Shown here piece after piece: positions 49,796 to 57,756 of a DNA stretch of 64,000 bases. This stretch comes from UBA966 sp046350355 (GTDB taxonomy: Bacteria > Planctomycetota > Phycisphaerae > Phycisphaerales > SM1A02): contig JAXMAN010000001.1 of NCBI GenBank assembly GCA_046350355.1, forward strand, positions 62,001 to 126,000, given 5' to 3'. Every line of letters starts with the position of its first letter. Position 1 is the stretch's first letter. The translations under genes and the position numbers were made by a program. Below the pieces are notes generated by a model, which saw only the letters and a list, made by a program, of their open reading frames with translations, searched no databases and was not told the DNA's origin.

Positions 49796-51577
49796 TCAAC
49801 GCCCCTGCGCCGGCACCACACCCGGACCCAGCGCCTCCATCACCACCGCCTGCTTCATCGGCCACACGTCGAAGCGCGCGGTCTCGCGCAGGCCGTCGAA
49901 GTCCTGCGGGCGCTTCGCGCGCATGCGGTCGAGGTCGCCGTCCGCGATGACGACCATGCCGCCGGGGTGCTGCGCGAGCCAGGGCTGGATGCCGTCGCTG
50001 GTCTCGGTGTAGTCGAGCCACCGTCCCAGGTAGAAGTCGATGGTCAGGTTTCGCAGCGAGCAGTTGAGGACGGGGCGCTTGCCCTCCGCGAGCATCGCCG
50101 CGAGCGGACGCGAGCTCATCGCCTGCATCGCGCGGTTCTCGATCGACTGCACGCCCAGCCACATCGCGGCCATGCCCGCGAAGGCGAGGAAGAGCCCCGC
50201 GGGCCGCGCGCCGCGGTCGCGCCAGACGAAGGCGCACGCGAGCCAGCCCAGCATCGGCGTCACCAGCACGAGGCTCCACCACACGAGCGTCCATCCCGGC
50301 GCCCACGACGGCGCGCGCTCGGCGAGCACCGCCCAGACCGCGGCGGCGACGGTGCCGAGGCACGCGATCGTCATCGCGGCGGCGCCGGTGACGCGCACGT
50401 CGGGCAGGCGCTCGTCGGCGGGATGGTCCGCCTCGGCGCCGTCGATCCAGCGGCGCAGCATGAGCGCGGTGACCAGCGCCAGCGGCGCGCCCAGCGGCAG
50501 AATGTAGGTCGGCTGCTTGCCCGAGAGGATCGAGAAGCCGATGAAGGGCAGGATCACCGCGACGAGCAGCAGCGCGCGCAGGTCGCCGCCGCGCAGGAAG
50601 GACCAGGCGCGGCGGATGCTCAGGTTCGCCAGCGGCAGCGTCATCATCGCGCTCGCGGGGAAGAAGCCGCCCAGGAAGATCGGCACGAACATCCAGAGCG
50701 GATCGTTGTGGCCGCCCTCGCCGGTGAAGCGGTCGACGAACTCGAAGCGCCAGATGCGCGCGGTGCGCTCGGGGTTCGCCTGCCAGTAGAGCGCGGCGAC
50801 GATCGCCAGCGGCGCGATCGCCAGCGGCAGCCCGAAGAACGGATGCGTGCGCCACAGGTCGCGCCAGCGCCCCGCCAGCAGCAGCCACGCCCACACGATG
50901 GTGAGCGGCGCGAGGATGAGCGGCCCCTTCGTGAGACCGATGAGCGCGGTCGCGCCCCAGAAGGCGGCGAGCCATCCCAGATGCACGCGCCGGCCGGGCG
51001 GCGCCTGCGCGAAGGCGAGATAGCCCATGCACAGCGCGAGCCACCACCACGCCGCGAGCAGGCTGTCGGTGGAGCCCAGCCGACCGACGATGAGCGGCAG
51101 CGGCATCACCGCGTAGAGGCCGACCGCGAGCGTCGCGACCACGCTGCCACAGTTGCGCCGCGCGAACCAGAAGAGCGTGATCAGCAGGATGCTCGCGCCG
51201 ACCGCGCTGGGCAGGCGCACCGCGAGCTCGCACGGCCCCAGCAACAGGATGCCCGCGGCCTGCGACCAGTAGGTCAGCGGCGGCTTCGTGACATGCACCT
51301 GGTCGCGCAGCTGCGGCTGCAGCCAGTTGCCGTGCTCGACCATCCACGCGCTGACGCTGCCGTAGCGCCCCTCGTCGGGCGGGAAGAGCGCGTGGTCGCC
51401 GAGCGAGTTCCAGACCAGCAGGAGCGCGGTCGCGAGCACCAGGAACTGCAGCCAGCGCGGCGCGCCGGCGCGTTCGCCCGGGAGCGCGGCGGGCGGCGCG
51501 TCCGTCCGCGCGTCCATCCGCGCGCCGGGGCCCGCGTCCGCGCCTGCATCGGTGGTCTCGCCGCTCACGCGCGGCAT
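49796..51577 (-). CDS. ArnT/PMT-family lipid-linked glycosyltransferase
   Basis: This 593-residue polytopic membrane protein has about twelve hydrophobic helices. The first external loop carries FPPDEGRYGSVSAWMVEHGNWLQPQLRDQVHVTKPPLTYW. That is the signature of the ArnT/PMT family: the acidic D-E near the active site, then K-P-P-L-x-Y-W. LTKGPLILAPL and SGKQPTYILPLGAPLAL are further family features. Such enzymes move a sugar from a polyprenyl-phosphate carrier to lipid A, another lipid or a protein in the periplasm. The acceptor is unknown here. About 35 N-terminal residues form an Ala/Pro/Asp-rich cytoplasmic tail. It is divergent from the ACMSD gene. Confidence 0.85.
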   Translation of the reverse strand: MPRVSGETTDAGADAGPGARMDARTDAPPAALPGERAGAPRWLQFLVLATALLLVWNSLGDHALFPPDEGRYGSVSAWMVEHGNWLQPQLRDQVHVTKPPLTYWSQAAGILLLGPCELAVRLPSAVGASILLITLFWFARRNCGSVVATLAVGLYAVMPLPLIVGRLGSTDSLLAAWWWLALCMGYLAFAQAPPGRRVHLGWLAAFWGATALIGLTKGPLILAPLTIVWAWLLLAGRWRDLWRTHPFFGLPLAIAPLAIVAALYWQANPERTARIWRFEFVDRFTGEGGHNDPLWMFVPIFLGGFFPASAMMTLPLANLSIRRAWSFLRGGDLRALLLVAVILPFIGFSILSGKQPTYILPLGAPLALVTALMLRRWIDGAEADHPADERLPDVRVTGAAAMTIACLGTVAAAVWAVLAERAPSWAPGWTLVWWSLVLVTPMLGWLACAFVWRDRGARPAGLFLAFAGMAAMWLGVQSIENRAMQAMSSRPLAAMLAEGKRPVLNCSLRNLTIDFYLGRWLDYTETSDGIQPWLAQHPGGMVVIADGDLDRMRAKRPQDFDGLRETARFDVWPMKQAVVMEALGPGVVPAQGR

Positions 51578-51581
51578 TAGA

Positions 51582-51595
51582 GCCGCTTCGGCGGC
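51582..51595. other. Short UUCG hairpin in the divergent gap
   Basis: GCCGC (51582-51586), TTCG and GCGGC (51591-51595) form a very stable tetraloop hairpin in the 66 bp between the divergent glycosyltransferase and ACMSD genes. It could cap one of the mRNA leaders or be an operator half. Confidence 0.4.
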
Positions 51596-51643
51596 CGCGC
51601 GCAGCCGCTACGCTCCGATGCGACCGCAATCCGCGGCGCCGCG

Positions 51644-52642
51644 ATGATCGACCTCCACACCCACATCCTGCCCGAGCGCTGGCCGGACCTGTGCGCGAAA
51701 TACGGGTACCCGGGGTGGGTCACGATCGAGCACTGCGGCGCCTGCCGCGCGCGCCTCTGGCGCGACGGGAAGATGTTCCGCGAGATCGCCAGCAACTGCT
51801 GGGATCCGGCGGTGCGCATCCGCGAATGCGACGCCTCCGGCGTGCGCATGCAGGTGCTGAGCACGGTGCCGGTGATGTTCAGCTACTGGGCGAAGCCCGC
51901 GGACGCGCTCGACCTGGCGCGCCACCTGAACGACCACATCGCCGGCGTCGTGCGCGACTTCCCGCAGCGCTTCGCGGGGCTGGGCACGGTGCCGATGCAG
52001 GATCCCGCGCTCGCCGTGCGCGAGCTCGAGCGCTGCGTGCGCGAGCTGGGGCTCAAGGGCGTGCAGATCGGCACGCATGTCAACGGCCGCAACCTGGACG
52101 ATCCCGCGGTCGTCGAGGTGCTGCGCGCCGCGGCCGCGCTGGGCGCATGCGTCTTCGTGCATCCGTGGGACATGCTCGCGCCCGAGCGCATGCCGCGCCA
52201 CTGGTTCCCCTGGCTCGTAGGCATGCCGTCGGAGACCGCGCTCGCCGTCGGCAGCGTCTGCTTCGGCGGCGTGATGGAGCAGCTTCCCGCGCTGCGCATC
52301 TGCTTCGCGCACGGCGGCGGCGCCGCGCCGATGACGCTGGGCCGCTGGGACCACGGCTTCGCCGAGCGCCCCGACCTGTGCCAGACGGCGACGCGCGTGC
52401 GGCCCAGCGAGAGCATCCGCGCCCTCTGGTTCGACTCGCTCGTGCACGACCCGCGCGCGCTGGAGCTGCTGCTGGCGGTCGCCGGCCCGGGCAAGGTCGC
52501 GCTGGGCACGGACTATCCCTTCCCGCTGGGCGAACTGCAGCCCGGCGCCGTCGTCCGCGCGCTGCCGGGGCTGGATCCCGCGGTGCGCGAGAGCCTGCTG
52601 CACGGGAGCGCGCGCGCGTTCCTGGGCCTCGCGCCGGCGTGA
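51644..52642 (+). CDS. 2-amino-3-carboxymuconate-6-semialdehyde decarboxylase (ACMSD)
   Basis: This 332-residue amidohydrolase-fold enzyme removes CO2 from the ring-opened product of 3-hydroxyanthranilate, directing carbon to 2-aminomuconate instead of quinolinate/NAD. The zinc motif is DLHTHILPE (His5, His7). CFVHPWDMLAPERMPRHWFPWLVGMPSETA holds the third His and the Arg/Trp positions typical of ACMSD. FAHGGGAAPMTLGRWDHGF and GTDYPFPLGE (metal-binding Asp) complete the site. Its length matches the known enzymes (about 330-335). The GCGATG start has only a weak ribosome site. Kynureninase follows after 33 bp, so they are probably co-transcribed. Confidence 0.93.
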   Translation: MIDLHTHILPERWPDLCAKYGYPGWVTIEHCGACRARLWRDGKMFREIASNCWDPAVRIRECDASGVRMQVLSTVPVMFSYWAKPADALDLARHLNDHIAGVVRDFPQRFAGLGTVPMQDPALAVRELERCVRELGLKGVQIGTHVNGRNLDDPAVVEVLRAAAALGACVFVHPWDMLAPERMPRHWFPWLVGMPSETALAVGSVCFGGVMEQLPALRICFAHGGGAAPMTLGRWDHGFAERPDLCQTATRVRPSESIRALWFDSLVHDPRALELLLAVAGPGKVALGTDYPFPLGELQPGAVVRALPGLDPAVRESLLHGSARAFLGLAPA

Positions 52643-52675
52643 CGCGGCGAACCGCACTCCACTGCCTCCTCCACC

Positions 52676-53974
52676 ATGACCCAGCCCGCCACGCTCGCCG
52701 AGACCACCGCCGCCAGCTTCGAGGCGCGCCGCGCCTTCGCGGAGCACCTGGACGCGATCGATCCGCTGCGCGCGTACGCCGAGCGCTTCGAGCGCCCGCG
52801 CACCGCCGACGGGCGGCCGGCGATCTACCTCTGCGGCAACTCGCTCGGGCTCATGCCGCGCGAGGCGCGCACGCTGGTGAACGAGGAGCTCGACGACTGG
52901 GCGCGCTGGGGCGTGGAGGGCCACCACCACGCGCGCCGTCCGTGGGTCGACTACCACGAGCTCTTCCGCGAGCTGGGCGCGCGGCTCGTCGGCGCGGAGC
53001 CGGGCGAGGTCGTGATGATGAACTCGCTCACCGTCAACCTGCACCTGATGATGGTGAGCTTCTACCGGCCCGCGGGAACGCGCACGCGCGTCCTCATGGA
53101 GCGCGGCGCCTTCCCGAGCGACACCTACGCGATCCGCACGCATGTCGCCGCGCGCGGGCTCGACCCGCAGCGCGAGGTGATCGAGATCGGCCCGCGCCCT
53201 GGCGAGGCGCTCATCCGCGAGGAGGACATCCTCGCCGCCATCGCGCGCGAGGGGGACGCGCTCGCGCTGGTGCTGCTGGGCGGCGTGAACTACGCGACCG
53301 GGCAGGTCTTCGACATCGAGCGCATCACGCGCGCCGCGCACGCGGTGGGCGCGATGGCGGGATGGGACCTCGCGCACTGGGTGGGCAACATGCCCGCGAA
53401 GCTGCACGCGTGGGAGGCGGACTTTGCCTGCTGGTGCTCGTACAAGTACCTCAACGCGGGGCCCGGGGCGGTCGCAGGGTGCTTCGTGCACGCGCGACAT
53501 GGCGCGCGCACCGAGCTGCCGCGCTTCGCCGGATGGTGGGGCAACGATCCCGCGACGCGCTTTCGCATGGGGCCCGACTTCGCCGCGCGCGCGGGCGCCG
53601 ACGGCTGGCAGCTCTCGAACCCGCCGATCCTCGCGCTCGCGCCGCTGCTGGCGAGCCTGCGCATCTTCGACGCCGCGGGGATGGACGCGCTGCGCGCCAA
53701 GAGCCGCGTGCTCACCGGCTACCTGTGGTGGCTGCTGCGCGAGTGGATGCCCGGCGGCTGCGAGATCGTCACGCCCGTCGATCCCGGCGCGCGCGGCTGC
53801 CAGCTCAGCGTCGCGGTGCACGAAGGGGCGCGCGAGCGCCACCGCGAGCTCATCGCGCGCGGCGTGATCTGCGACTTCCGCGAGCCCAACATCGTGCGCC
53901 TGGCGCCGGTGCCGCTCTCCAACGGATTCGCGGAGGTCTACGACGCGGCCTCGATCCTGTGCGGGCGCGGGTGA
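52676..53974 (+). CDS. kynU: Kynureninase
   Basis: This 432-residue PLP enzyme cleaves kynurenine or 3-hydroxykynurenine to (3-hydroxy)anthranilate and alanine. It has IYLCGNSLGLMPREARTLVNEELDDWARWGVEGHH, the family opening, and VVMMNSLTVNLHLMMVSFYRP near the cofactor phosphate. VGAMAGWDLAHWVGNMPAKL holds the PLP-ring Asp, and WCSYKYLNAGPGAVAG has the Schiff-base lysine Lys257. FAGWWGNDPATRFRM and CDFREPNIVRLAPVPLSNGF finish the active site. Length and order are normal. It follows ACMSD in the same direction; three 18-bp tandem repeats lie after the stop. Confidence 0.95.
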   Translation: MTQPATLAETTAASFEARRAFAEHLDAIDPLRAYAERFERPRTADGRPAIYLCGNSLGLMPREARTLVNEELDDWARWGVEGHHHARRPWVDYHELFRELGARLVGAEPGEVVMMNSLTVNLHLMMVSFYRPAGTRTRVLMERGAFPSDTYAIRTHVAARGLDPQREVIEIGPRPGEALIREEDILAAIAREGDALALVLLGGVNYATGQVFDIERITRAAHAVGAMAGWDLAHWVGNMPAKLHAWEADFACWCSYKYLNAGPGAVAGCFVHARHGARTELPRFAGWWGNDPATRFRMGPDFAARAGADGWQLSNPPILALAPLLASLRIFDAAGMDALRAKSRVLTGYLWWLLREWMPGGCEIVTPVDPGARGCQLSVAVHEGARERHRELIARGVICDFREPNIVRLAPVPLSNGFAEVYDAASILCGRG

Positions 53975-53980
53975 GCGGGG

Positions 53981-54034
53981 AACGCGCGCGGCGCGGGGAG
54001 CGCGCGCGGCGCGGGGATCGTGCGCGGCGCGCCG
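53981..54034. repeat. Three 18-bp tandem repeats in a convergent gap
   Basis: Three units of 18 bp (53981-53998, 53999-54016, 54017-54034) share the consensus AnCGCGCGCGGCGCGGGG, the last with four differences. They fill the space between the ends of kynU and the channel gene. No palindromic element or U-run terminator is found at this junction. Confidence 0.7.
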
Positions 54035-54035
54035 C

Positions 54036-54767
54036 TCACGCCTCCCGCTTGTGGTCGACGCTCGCGGCGACCAGCCGCGCCAGCAGCACCGCGGGGTAGA
54101 GCACGCCGACCAGACCCTCGATCATCGCCAGCGATCGCGCCATCGCGTTGCCGGGCACGATGTCGCCGAAGCCGATCGTCGCCAGCGTCACGAAGCTGAA
54201 GTAGACGCAGTCGTTCCAGTTGAGGGGGCCTTCGGTCGCGAGGTCGCTGCGGTTGACGACCATCGCGTGCGGGTCGATCGCGAGCATCTGCCGGTAGAAG
54301 AGCGCGCAGAAGACGCCGAAGAGCATGAGCACCGCGACGCCGCCGTAGACGCGGTCGCGGATGGGCGTGTGCTGGATGAAGATCACGCGCACGAGCGCGA
54401 CGATGATCACCCCGTAGTAGAGCGCCAGCAGCTTGCCCGGCCAGGCCATGATGCCCTGCTCGCCCGCGAGCGCGGGGCTCACGAAGACCGCGGCGTTCGA
54501 GGCCACCAGCAGCAGGAAGGCGACGATCGCCCACGGCCGCGCGCTGATGAGCAGCACGCCGAGCATCGGCACGGCGGCCCACAGCGTGATGACGAAGGGC
54601 TGCACCGGCTTGCCGGGCTCGTGGAAGACCCAGCTGAAGGCCAGGAGCAGGAACATCGCGATCATCAGGGGCAGGCAGCTCAGGCGCACGCGCTCGAGCG
54701 TGCGCATGCCATGCTCCTTGATCCGGCGGTGCCAGTGGCGAGGATCGTGCTCATGGCCATGGCCCAT
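54036..54767 (-). CDS. Two-pore-type K+ channel (Ion_trans_2) membrane protein
   Basis: This 243-residue protein has about six hydrophobic helices. Near the C-terminus lies the pore unit: WNDCVYFSFVTLATIGFGDIVPG, in which T-L-A-T-I-G-F-G-D is the K+ selectivity filter, followed by a final inner helix (MIEGLVGVLYPAVLLARLVAASV). It should be a tetrameric K+ channel. The N-terminal part starts with a His-rich cytoplasmic segment (MGHGHEHDPRHWHRRIKEHGM), which might bind metal ions or sense pH. No RCK or cyclic-nucleotide domain is attached. It lies on the opposite strand in the middle of the kynurenine genes; a functional link is not evident. Confidence 0.88.
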   Translation of the reverse strand: MGHGHEHDPRHWHRRIKEHGMRTLERVRLSCLPLMIAMFLLLAFSWVFHEPGKPVQPFVITLWAAVPMLGVLLISARPWAIVAFLLLVASNAAVFVSPALAGEQGIMAWPGKLLALYYGVIIVALVRVIFIQHTPIRDRVYGGVAVLMLFGVFCALFYRQMLAIDPHAMVVNRSDLATEGPLNWNDCVYFSFVTLATIGFGDIVPGNAMARSLAMIEGLVGVLYPAVLLARLVAASVDHKREA

Positions 54768-54801
54768 GCATGCAGGATAGGGCGCGGCCTATCCTGCGGC
54801 G

Positions 54802-56142
54802 ATGGCGCAGCGCGCGGTGATTGTCGGAGCAGGACTCGGTGGTTCGCTGCTGGCCCACTACCTGGGCCAGCGCGGCTGGGAGGTCGATGTCTACGAGCGC
54901 CGCGGCGACCCGCGCGCGCGCGACTTCGTCGGCGGCCGCTCCATCAACCTGGCCATCAGCGCGCGCGGGCTGCACGCGCTGGAGCGCGCGGGGCTGGACG
55001 CGCAGGTGCGCGAGCACGGCATCCGCATGCCCGGGCGCATGCTGCACCTGCCCGACGGCTCGACGGGATTCGTCCCCTACTCCTCCGATCCCTCGCGCGC
55101 GATCGTGAGCTTCAGCCGCAGCGCGCTCAACCTCATGCTGCTGCGCGCGGCGGCGGCGCATCCAACGGTGCGCTTCCACTTCGACCACCGCTGCACCGGG
55201 CTCGACGAGGCGCGCGGCGCGGCGATCTTCGAGGGCCCGGGCGGCGTGCGCACCGAGGCGCAGGCAGAGCTCGTCGTCGGCGCCGACGGCGCGTACAGCG
55301 CGGTGCGCGGGCACCTGGAGCGGCGCGAGCGCTTCGACTACAGCCAGGCCTCGCTCGCCCACGGCTACAAGGAGCTGTGCATCCCGCCGGTGCGGTCGGG
55401 GCCGCACGCGCCCTTCGCGATGGACCCGCACGCGCTGCACATCTGGCCGCGCGGCTCGAGCATGATGATCGCGCTGCCCAACCCCGACGGCAGCTTCACC
55501 TGCACGCTCTTCTGGCCCTTCGAGGGCGGCGAGCCCTCCTTCGCGACCGTGCGCGGCGGGCGCGAGGCGAAGGCGTACTTCGCGCGCGTCTATCCCGACG
55601 CGGTGCCGGTGATGCCGACGCTCGAGGAGGACTTCGACCGCAACCCCGTCGGCACGATGATGACCGTGCGCTGCTGGCCGTGGACGCTCGCGGGACGCTT
55701 CGCGCTGCTGGGCGACGCGGCGCACGCGGTCGTCCCCTTCTACGGGCAGGGCGCGAACGCCAGCTTCGAGGACTGCGAGGCGCTCGTCGACGCGCTCGAG
55801 CGCCACGGCGGCCGCGTCCCCGAGGCGCTCGCCGAGTACGAGCGCGTGCGCAAGCCCAACGCGGACGCGATCGCGGACATGGCGCTGGCGAACTTCATCG
55901 AGATGCGCGACCGGACCGCGACGCTCTCCTTCAAGCTCAGGAAGAAGATCGACCATGCGCTGCACCGGCTGCTGCCGGGGATCTGGCAGCCGCTCTACGA
56001 CCTCGTGAGCTTCAGCTGCGTGCCGTACGCGCAGGCGCGCGAGCGGGCGCGGCGGCAGGACCGCGCGCTGGCCGTGGCGGGCGTCGTCGCCGCGGTGGCG
56101 GTCGTCGCGGGCGCGGTGCTCGCGGCGCGCGCGTGGATGTGA
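54802..56142 (+). CDS. kmo: Kynurenine 3-monooxygenase with C-terminal membrane helix
   Basis: This 446-residue FAD enzyme hydroxylates kynurenine with NADPH and O2. It has the dinucleotide-binding GAGLGGSLLA (from residue 9), GGRSINLAISARGLHALE (typical of KMO), VVGADGAYSAVRG (DG motif) and RFALLGDAAHAVVPFYGQGANASFEDCE (GD motif from residue 304). The C-terminal part has RKKIDHALHRLLPGIWQPLYDLVSFS. After it comes a membrane segment, RALAVAGVVAAVAVVAGAVLAARAW, so the enzyme is probably tied to the inner membrane, as the eukaryotic enzyme is to the mitochondrial outer membrane. KynB follows after 29 bp. Confidence 0.93.
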   Translation: MAQRAVIVGAGLGGSLLAHYLGQRGWEVDVYERRGDPRARDFVGGRSINLAISARGLHALERAGLDAQVREHGIRMPGRMLHLPDGSTGFVPYSSDPSRAIVSFSRSALNLMLLRAAAAHPTVRFHFDHRCTGLDEARGAAIFEGPGGVRTEAQAELVVGADGAYSAVRGHLERRERFDYSQASLAHGYKELCIPPVRSGPHAPFAMDPHALHIWPRGSSMMIALPNPDGSFTCTLFWPFEGGEPSFATVRGGREAKAYFARVYPDAVPVMPTLEEDFDRNPVGTMMTVRCWPWTLAGRFALLGDAAHAVVPFYGQGANASFEDCEALVDALERHGGRVPEALAEYERVRKPNADAIADMALANFIEMRDRTATLSFKLRKKIDHALHRLLPGIWQPLYDLVSFSCVPYAQARERARRQDRALAVAGVVAAVAVVAGAVLAARAWM

Positions 56143-56171
56143 CCCGGACGACGCGTCCGACGGAGAACCGC

Positions 56172-56795
56172 ATGCTCTACGACCTCTCGCCGCTGCTCTC
56201 CTCGCGCATCGCGGTCTTCCCCGGCGACACGCCCTTCGAGCGGCGCGAGCTCATGCACGTCGACCGCGGCGACCACATCTCGCTCTCGGCGGTGACCGCG
56301 ACGGTGCACCTGGGCAGCCACGCGGACGCGCCGGTGCACTACGGGCGCGGCGGGCGCACGCTGGAGCAGCAGCCGCTCGAGCTGTACATCGGGCCGTGCG
56401 TCGTGGCGCGCGTGCCGGATGCGCGCGGGCGGCGCGTGGGGGTGGCGGACCTCGCGGGGCGCGTGCCCTTCGGCACGCAGCGGCTGCTGATCGCGACGGG
56501 GAGCTATCCCGACCCGGAGCAGTGGAATCCCGACTTCGCGGCGATCGATCCCGAGCTCGTGCGCTGGCTGGACACGCGCGGCGTGCGGCTGGTGGGCATC
56601 GACACGCCCAGCGTGGACACCGCCGACAGCAAGGACCTGCCCGCGCACGCGGCCTTCTTCGCGGCGGACATCGCGATCATCGAGGGGCTCGTGCTGACCG
56701 GCGTGCCCGAGGGCGAGGCGGAGCTCATCGCGCTGCCGCTGCGCATCGAGGGCGCCGACGCGAGCCCGGTCCGCGCGATCCTGCGCACCCGCTGA
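56172..56795 (+). CDS. kynB: Kynurenine formamidase (cyclase family)
   Basis: This 207-residue enzyme hydrolyses N-formylkynurenine to kynurenine and formate. It opens MLYDLSPLLSSRIAVFPGDTPFERRELMHV, the standard bacterial KynB start, and carries the zinc motif HLGSHADAPVHYGRGGRTLEQ (H-x-x-x-H-x-D-x-P-x-H). GVRLVGIDTPSVDTADSKDLPAHAAFF and IIEGLVLTGVPEGEAELIALPLRI are also characteristic. GGAG lies 6 nt before the ATG. It is in the same direction as KMO and supplies it with substrate. The first enzyme of the route, tryptophan 2,3-dioxygenase, is not in the window. The stop is 6 nt before palindrome copy 7. Confidence 0.95.
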   Translation: MLYDLSPLLSSRIAVFPGDTPFERRELMHVDRGDHISLSAVTATVHLGSHADAPVHYGRGGRTLEQQPLELYIGPCVVARVPDARGRRVGVADLAGRVPFGTQRLLIATGSYPDPEQWNPDFAAIDPELVRWLDTRGVRLVGIDTPSVDTADSKDLPAHAAFFAADIAIIEGLVLTGVPEGEAELIALPLRIEGADASPVRAILRTR

Positions 56796-56799
56796 CCCC

Positions 56800-56835
56800 C
56801 GGAAAATATGCCGGGCATGCCCGGCGTATTTTCCG
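56800..56835. terminator. Palindromic element copy 7 (one mismatch) between kynB and the Rid gene
   Basis: The core lies at 56802-56833 with one change: the right arm reads GGCGTATTTTC instead of GGCATATTTTC. Two flanking base pairs extend it. It stands exactly 6 nt from the stop codons of both convergent genes (56795 and 56840). The mismatch leaves the GCCGGG/CCCGGC stem and U-run intact, so termination should be kept on both strands. Confidence 0.9.
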
Positions 56836-56839
56836 CCGG

Positions 56840-57262
56840 CTACAGCGCGACGATGGCCTTCACCTCGACGGCGATGGGCGTGGGCAGCGCGGTGATGCCC
56901 AGCGTCGTGCGCGTGGGGTTCGGGTTGCCCGGGCCCGCGAAGTGCTCAGCGTAGACGCGGTTGTACGCGGCGAAGTCGCGGCGGATGTCGGTGAGGTAGA
57001 CGGTGACGTCCACGACCTGCTCCCAGCGCGCGCCCGCGTCCTCGACGACCGCGCGCACGTTCTCGAAGCAGCTTCGGCACTGCGCCTCGATGTCGTAGGA
57101 CTCGACGGTGCCGTCCGCGCGCAGCGTGACGCCCGGGATCTCCTTCGAGCCGCGCCGGCGCGGACCGACGCCCGAGAGGAAGAGGAAGTTCCCCGCGCGC
57201 TTGGCGTGCGGGTAGGGACCGACCGGCTCGGGGGCGCGCGTGCTGTGGATGCCGTCGCTCAT
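56840..57262 (-). CDS. Rid-family (YjgF/UK114) deaminase, probable 2-aminomuconate deaminase
   Basis: This 140-residue protein has the Rid fold: PEPVGPYPHAKRAGNFLFLSGVGPRR, CRSCFENVRAVVEDAGARWEQVVDVTVYLTDIRRDFAAYN, and the ligand-binding arginine in NPTRTTLGITALPTPIAVEV. An insert after GVGPRRRGSKEIPGV gives the longer loop found in 2-aminomuconate deaminases of 3-hydroxyanthranilate degradation clusters. With HAAO and ACMSD nearby, the likely reaction is 2-aminomuconate to 4-oxalocrotonate plus ammonia. A general enamine/imine deaminase role cannot be excluded. It converges on kynB across palindrome copy 7 and diverges from the PadR operon. Confidence 0.8.
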   Translation of the reverse strand: MSDGIHSTRAPEPVGPYPHAKRAGNFLFLSGVGPRRRGSKEIPGVTLRADGTVESYDIEAQCRSCFENVRAVVEDAGARWEQVVDVTVYLTDIRRDFAAYNRVYAEHFAGPGNPNPTRTTLGITALPTPIAVEVKAIVAL

Positions 57263-57351
57263 GGATTCATTGCTCCGGCGGCATCATCGCAGCCGGAAAC
57301 CCGCACAAAACCCGAACATCCGGCCTCTGCGCAGGAATCTGAGATATTGAG

Positions 57352-57382
57352 TTGCCAACAGTACTGTAGACGCTACACTACT
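57352..57382 (+). promoter_or_regulatory. Promoter with overlapping inverted-repeat operator before the PadR gene
   Basis: TTGCCA (57352-57357), a 16-bp spacer and TACACT (57374-57379) form a plausible -35/-10 pair that would start RNA only about 5 nt before the ATG at 57391. Overlapping it is a near-perfect inverted repeat: AGTACTGTAG (57360-57369), ACG, CTACACTACT (57373-57382), one mismatch in ten. This is where an autoregulating PadR dimer would bind. Confidence 0.6.
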
Positions 57383-57390
57383 GACGCCGC

Positions 57391-57756
57391 ATGCCTCCCG
57401 ACCTCGCCGACAAGCTGCAGCGCGACCTGAGCATCGGCACCGCCTGGCTGGTGGTGCTCGCCGCGATCGCGCGCTCCGAGGAGCCCATCCACGGGTACGA
57501 GATCGGCCGCCAGCTCTCCGACGAGGCCCCCGAGGGAATCGTCTTCAAGCAGGGCACCCTCTACCCGATGCTCCGCTCGATGGAGGCCGACGGCCTCGTC
57601 ACGAGCACCCTCATCCCCTCCACCGAGGGGCCCGCCCGCAAGTGCTTCGTCCTCACGAGCGAGGGCCGCCGCGTCCTCGCCGCGTGGACGGAGACCTGGC
57701 GGCGCACCGGCCGCTGGGTGAACCGCATCCTGGGAGGCATCGATGGTCTCCGCTGA
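57391..57756 (+). CDS. PadR-family transcriptional regulator
   Basis: This 121-residue protein is a short PadR (subfamily s2-like) regulator. The winged helix has TAWLVVLAAIARSEEPIHGYEIGRQLSDEAPEGIVFKQGTLYPMLRSMEADGLVTSTLI, which includes the family mark G-T-L-Y-P-x-L-x-x-M/L, and the wing ends in RKCFVLTSEGRRVLAAWTETW, followed by the dimerisation helix. It probably represses its own operon through the inverted repeat at 57360-57382. Its last 14 nt overlap the next gene, a HAAS/DUF1700-type protein. PadR plus DUF1700 plus DUF4097 is a common envelope-stress arrangement, so the signal may be envelope damage or a drug. Confidence 0.92.
   Translation: MPPDLADKLQRDLSIGTAWLVVLAAIARSEEPIHGYEIGRQLSDEAPEGIVFKQGTLYPMLRSMEADGLVTSTLIPSTEGPARKCFVLTSEGRRVLAAWTETWRRTGRWVNRILGGIDGLR

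Noticed and set aside
271..56835. The palindromes as DNA uptake signals arranged as terminators, as in Neisseria or Haemophilus.
   Set aside because: Uptake signals also occur as many single, unpaired sites. No isolated half-site was seen in the window except the doubtful fragment at 23604.
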